From Rhodospirillales bacterium (GTDB taxonomy: Bacteria > Pseudomonadota > Alphaproteobacteria > Acetobacterales > Acetobacteraceae): DNA of 5,932 nt. This document shows positions 5,329 to 5,932 of the stretch, in pieces. The DNA lies in NCBI GenBank assembly GCA_025352915.1, contig JANXSA010000667.1:1-5932 (forward strand), given 5' to 3'. The notes beneath the pieces were generated by a model. The model searched no databases. It was not told the DNA's origin and saw only the letters and a list, made by a program, of their open reading frames with translations. Numbering within the stretch: the first letter of the stretch is position 1; each line of letters opens with the position of its first letter. Made by a program: the position numbers and the translations under genes.

Positions 5329-5374
5329 GGATGAAGTTTTTTTGCTTCTTTTTGTTCACAAAAAGAAGACTTCG
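5329..5374 (+). repeat. Dispersed A/T-rich hairpin repeat, copy 4
   Basis: GGATGAAG, a run of seven T, then GCTTC and the palindrome CTTCTTTTTGT (5345-5355)/ACAAAAAGAAG (5358-5368). It lies 13 bases beyond the Rieske stop codon in the same relative orientation as copies 1 and 2 have to their genes. With copy 3 it forms long inverted arms (about 41 bases, one gap and one mismatch). Confidence 0.87.
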
Positions 5375-5381
5375 CTTTCTT

Positions 5382-5795
5382 CTATATGTCCACCACGACG
5401 TACTCCTGTTCCACTGCCACGGCGAAGGTCTCCGCCACGAACGGCCCGCGGACCAGGATTTCGCCGGGTTCGACGGTGACGGGGTAGGCGCGGACCTTGG
5501 TGTCGTTCGGGTCGCACCAGGACTGGCCGGTGCGGATGTCGTATTCCCAGCCGTGCCAGGGGCATTTGAGCATTTCGCCTTGGCGGGTGAGTTCGAAGAT
5601 GCCGGGTTCGGGGGAGGTGGCCAGGCCGATCTGGGTGCCGCGGCAGAGTTCGCCGCCCTGATGCGGGCAGCGGTTGAGCAGTGCGAAAAATTCGCCGGCC
5701 AGGTTGAAGATGCCGATTTCGCGGCCACGGATGCTGACAATCTTGCGGCTGCCGGGCGGGATTTCGGCTGTGGTGGCGACGACGTGGCGGGCCAT
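5382..5795 (-). CDS. Rieske [2Fe-2S] ferredoxin-like protein
   Basis: A 137-residue soluble Rieske-domain protein, an electron carrier or small redox subunit. The cluster ligands are visible: Cys43-x-His45 (NRCPHQGG) and Cys78-x2-His81 (LKCPWHGWEYD). The second motif is followed by DIRTGQSWCDP and VRAYPVTVEPGEILV, the normal end of the domain. The two ligand pairs are 32 residues apart, about twice the spacing of small dioxygenase ferredoxins, with the insert GTQIGLATSPEPGIFELTRQ between them. The start ATG at 5795 lies 3 bases after the stop of the upstream amidohydrolase gene, with no strong ribosome site of its own, so translation is probably coupled. No oxygenase subunit is in the window. 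It may serve an oxygenase encoded elsewhere, or work with the amidohydrolase pathway. Family call firm, partner unknown. Confidence 0.94.
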   Translation of the reverse strand: MARHVVATTAEIPPGSRKIVSIRGREIGIFNLAGEFFALLNRCPHQGGELCRGTQIGLATSPEPGIFELTRQGEMLKCPWHGWEYDIRTGQSWCDPNDTKVRAYPVTVEPGEILVRGPFVAETFAVAVEQEYVVVDI

Positions 5796-5798
5796 GGA

Positions 5799-5932
5799 TT
5801 AGGCGAACCCGTACACCGCGCGGGCGTTTTCGTTGTAGATCATTTTCTGTTCCTGTTCGGAGAGGCGGAGTTTGAACACGGTTTCCGGGTTATCCATGTC
5901 CCAGTGCGGGTAGTCCGTCGAGAACAGCAGGC
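5799..5932 (-). CDS. Amidohydrolase-family protein, C-terminal end only
   Basis: The last 43 codons of a gene that continues beyond the right edge, ending in TAA at 5801-5799. The translation begins LLFSTDYPHWDMDNPETVF and ends KMIYNENARAVYGFA. The phrase FSTDYPHWD matches the conserved metal-ligand region (S-D-x-P-H, with an Asp ligand) near the end of amidohydrolase_2 proteins, and the final I-x-x-x-NARxxY helix is also typical of that family. Members include metal-dependent decarboxylases and hydrolases of aromatic or cyclic acids, such as ACMSD-like and 5-carboxyvanillate-decarboxylase-like enzymes. It is followed after 3 bases by the Rieske gene, so the two form an operon. The substrate cannot be told from this fragment. 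Confidence 0.8.
   Translation of the reverse strand, partial: LLFSTDYPHWDMDNPETVFKLRLSEQEQKMIYNENARAVYGFA

Noticed and set aside
1..5374. The A/T-rich palindromes as a CRISPR array or insertion sequence ends
   Set aside because: Copies are far apart, change orientation and have no regular spacers; no transposase gene is in the window.
5264..5479. Small plus-strand frame translating as LTPALSPKGRG and LLLFVHKKK
   Set aside because: It is a read-through of the REP-like palindrome and repeat copy 4, a well-known false-gene pattern.

Overview
The window is high-GC bacterial DNA with long, clearly coding frames whose third codon positions are mostly G or C. Gene content (an ECF sigma factor with a zinc-finger anti-sigma, a luciferase-like monooxygenase, an SCP2-type thiolase with its DUF35 partner, an amidohydrolase with a Rieske ferredoxin) fits an alphaproteobacterium. 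A dispersed A/T-rich hairpin repeat resembles what I associate with Acetobacteraceae-like genomes. The taxonomic guess is an inference, not something the sequence proves.

Layout, left to right. (1) 34-768, minus strand: ECF sigma factor whose last codons lie in a degenerate copy of the dispersed repeat. (2) 891-1127, plus strand: small HxxxCxxC anti-sigma-like protein, divergent from the sigma gene across a 122-base region with repeated and inverted GCGTAAC-like words. (3) 1188-2270, plus strand: luciferase-like (LLM) flavin- or F420-dependent oxidoreductase. (4) About 2338-2713, plus strand: a protein-like reading frame with no credible start and no stop of its own, read as a gene remnant. 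(5) 2754-3338, minus strand: a 194-residue unrecognised protein with an SGC...H arrangement reminiscent of the CNF1/BLF1 glutamine-deamidase fold; this is the most interesting item. (6) 3914-5083 and 3524-3907, minus strand: a two-gene operon of a cysteine-less thiolase-like enzyme and its DUF35 zinc-ribbon/OB-fold partner, ending in a GC-rich hairpin. (7) 5084-5381: no gene; a possible operator, two inverted copies of the dispersed repeat, and a GC-rich REP-like hairpin between them. (8) 5382-5795 and 5799-5932, minus strand: a Rieske [2Fe-2S] protein closely preceded by the 3' end of an amidohydrolase gene that continues beyond the window.

How it fits together. The thiolase-like/DUF35 pair and the amidohydrolase/Rieske pair both look catabolic, the first acting on CoA thioesters and the second probably on a cyclic or aromatic acid. 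The LLM oxidoreductase would suit the same kind of metabolism, but it lies on the other strand and nothing shows a shared pathway. The sigma/anti-sigma pair is a regulatory unit of unknown target. The dispersed hairpin repeat follows closely behind three of the minus-strand genes, always in the same orientation, and is the main non-coding theme of the window.
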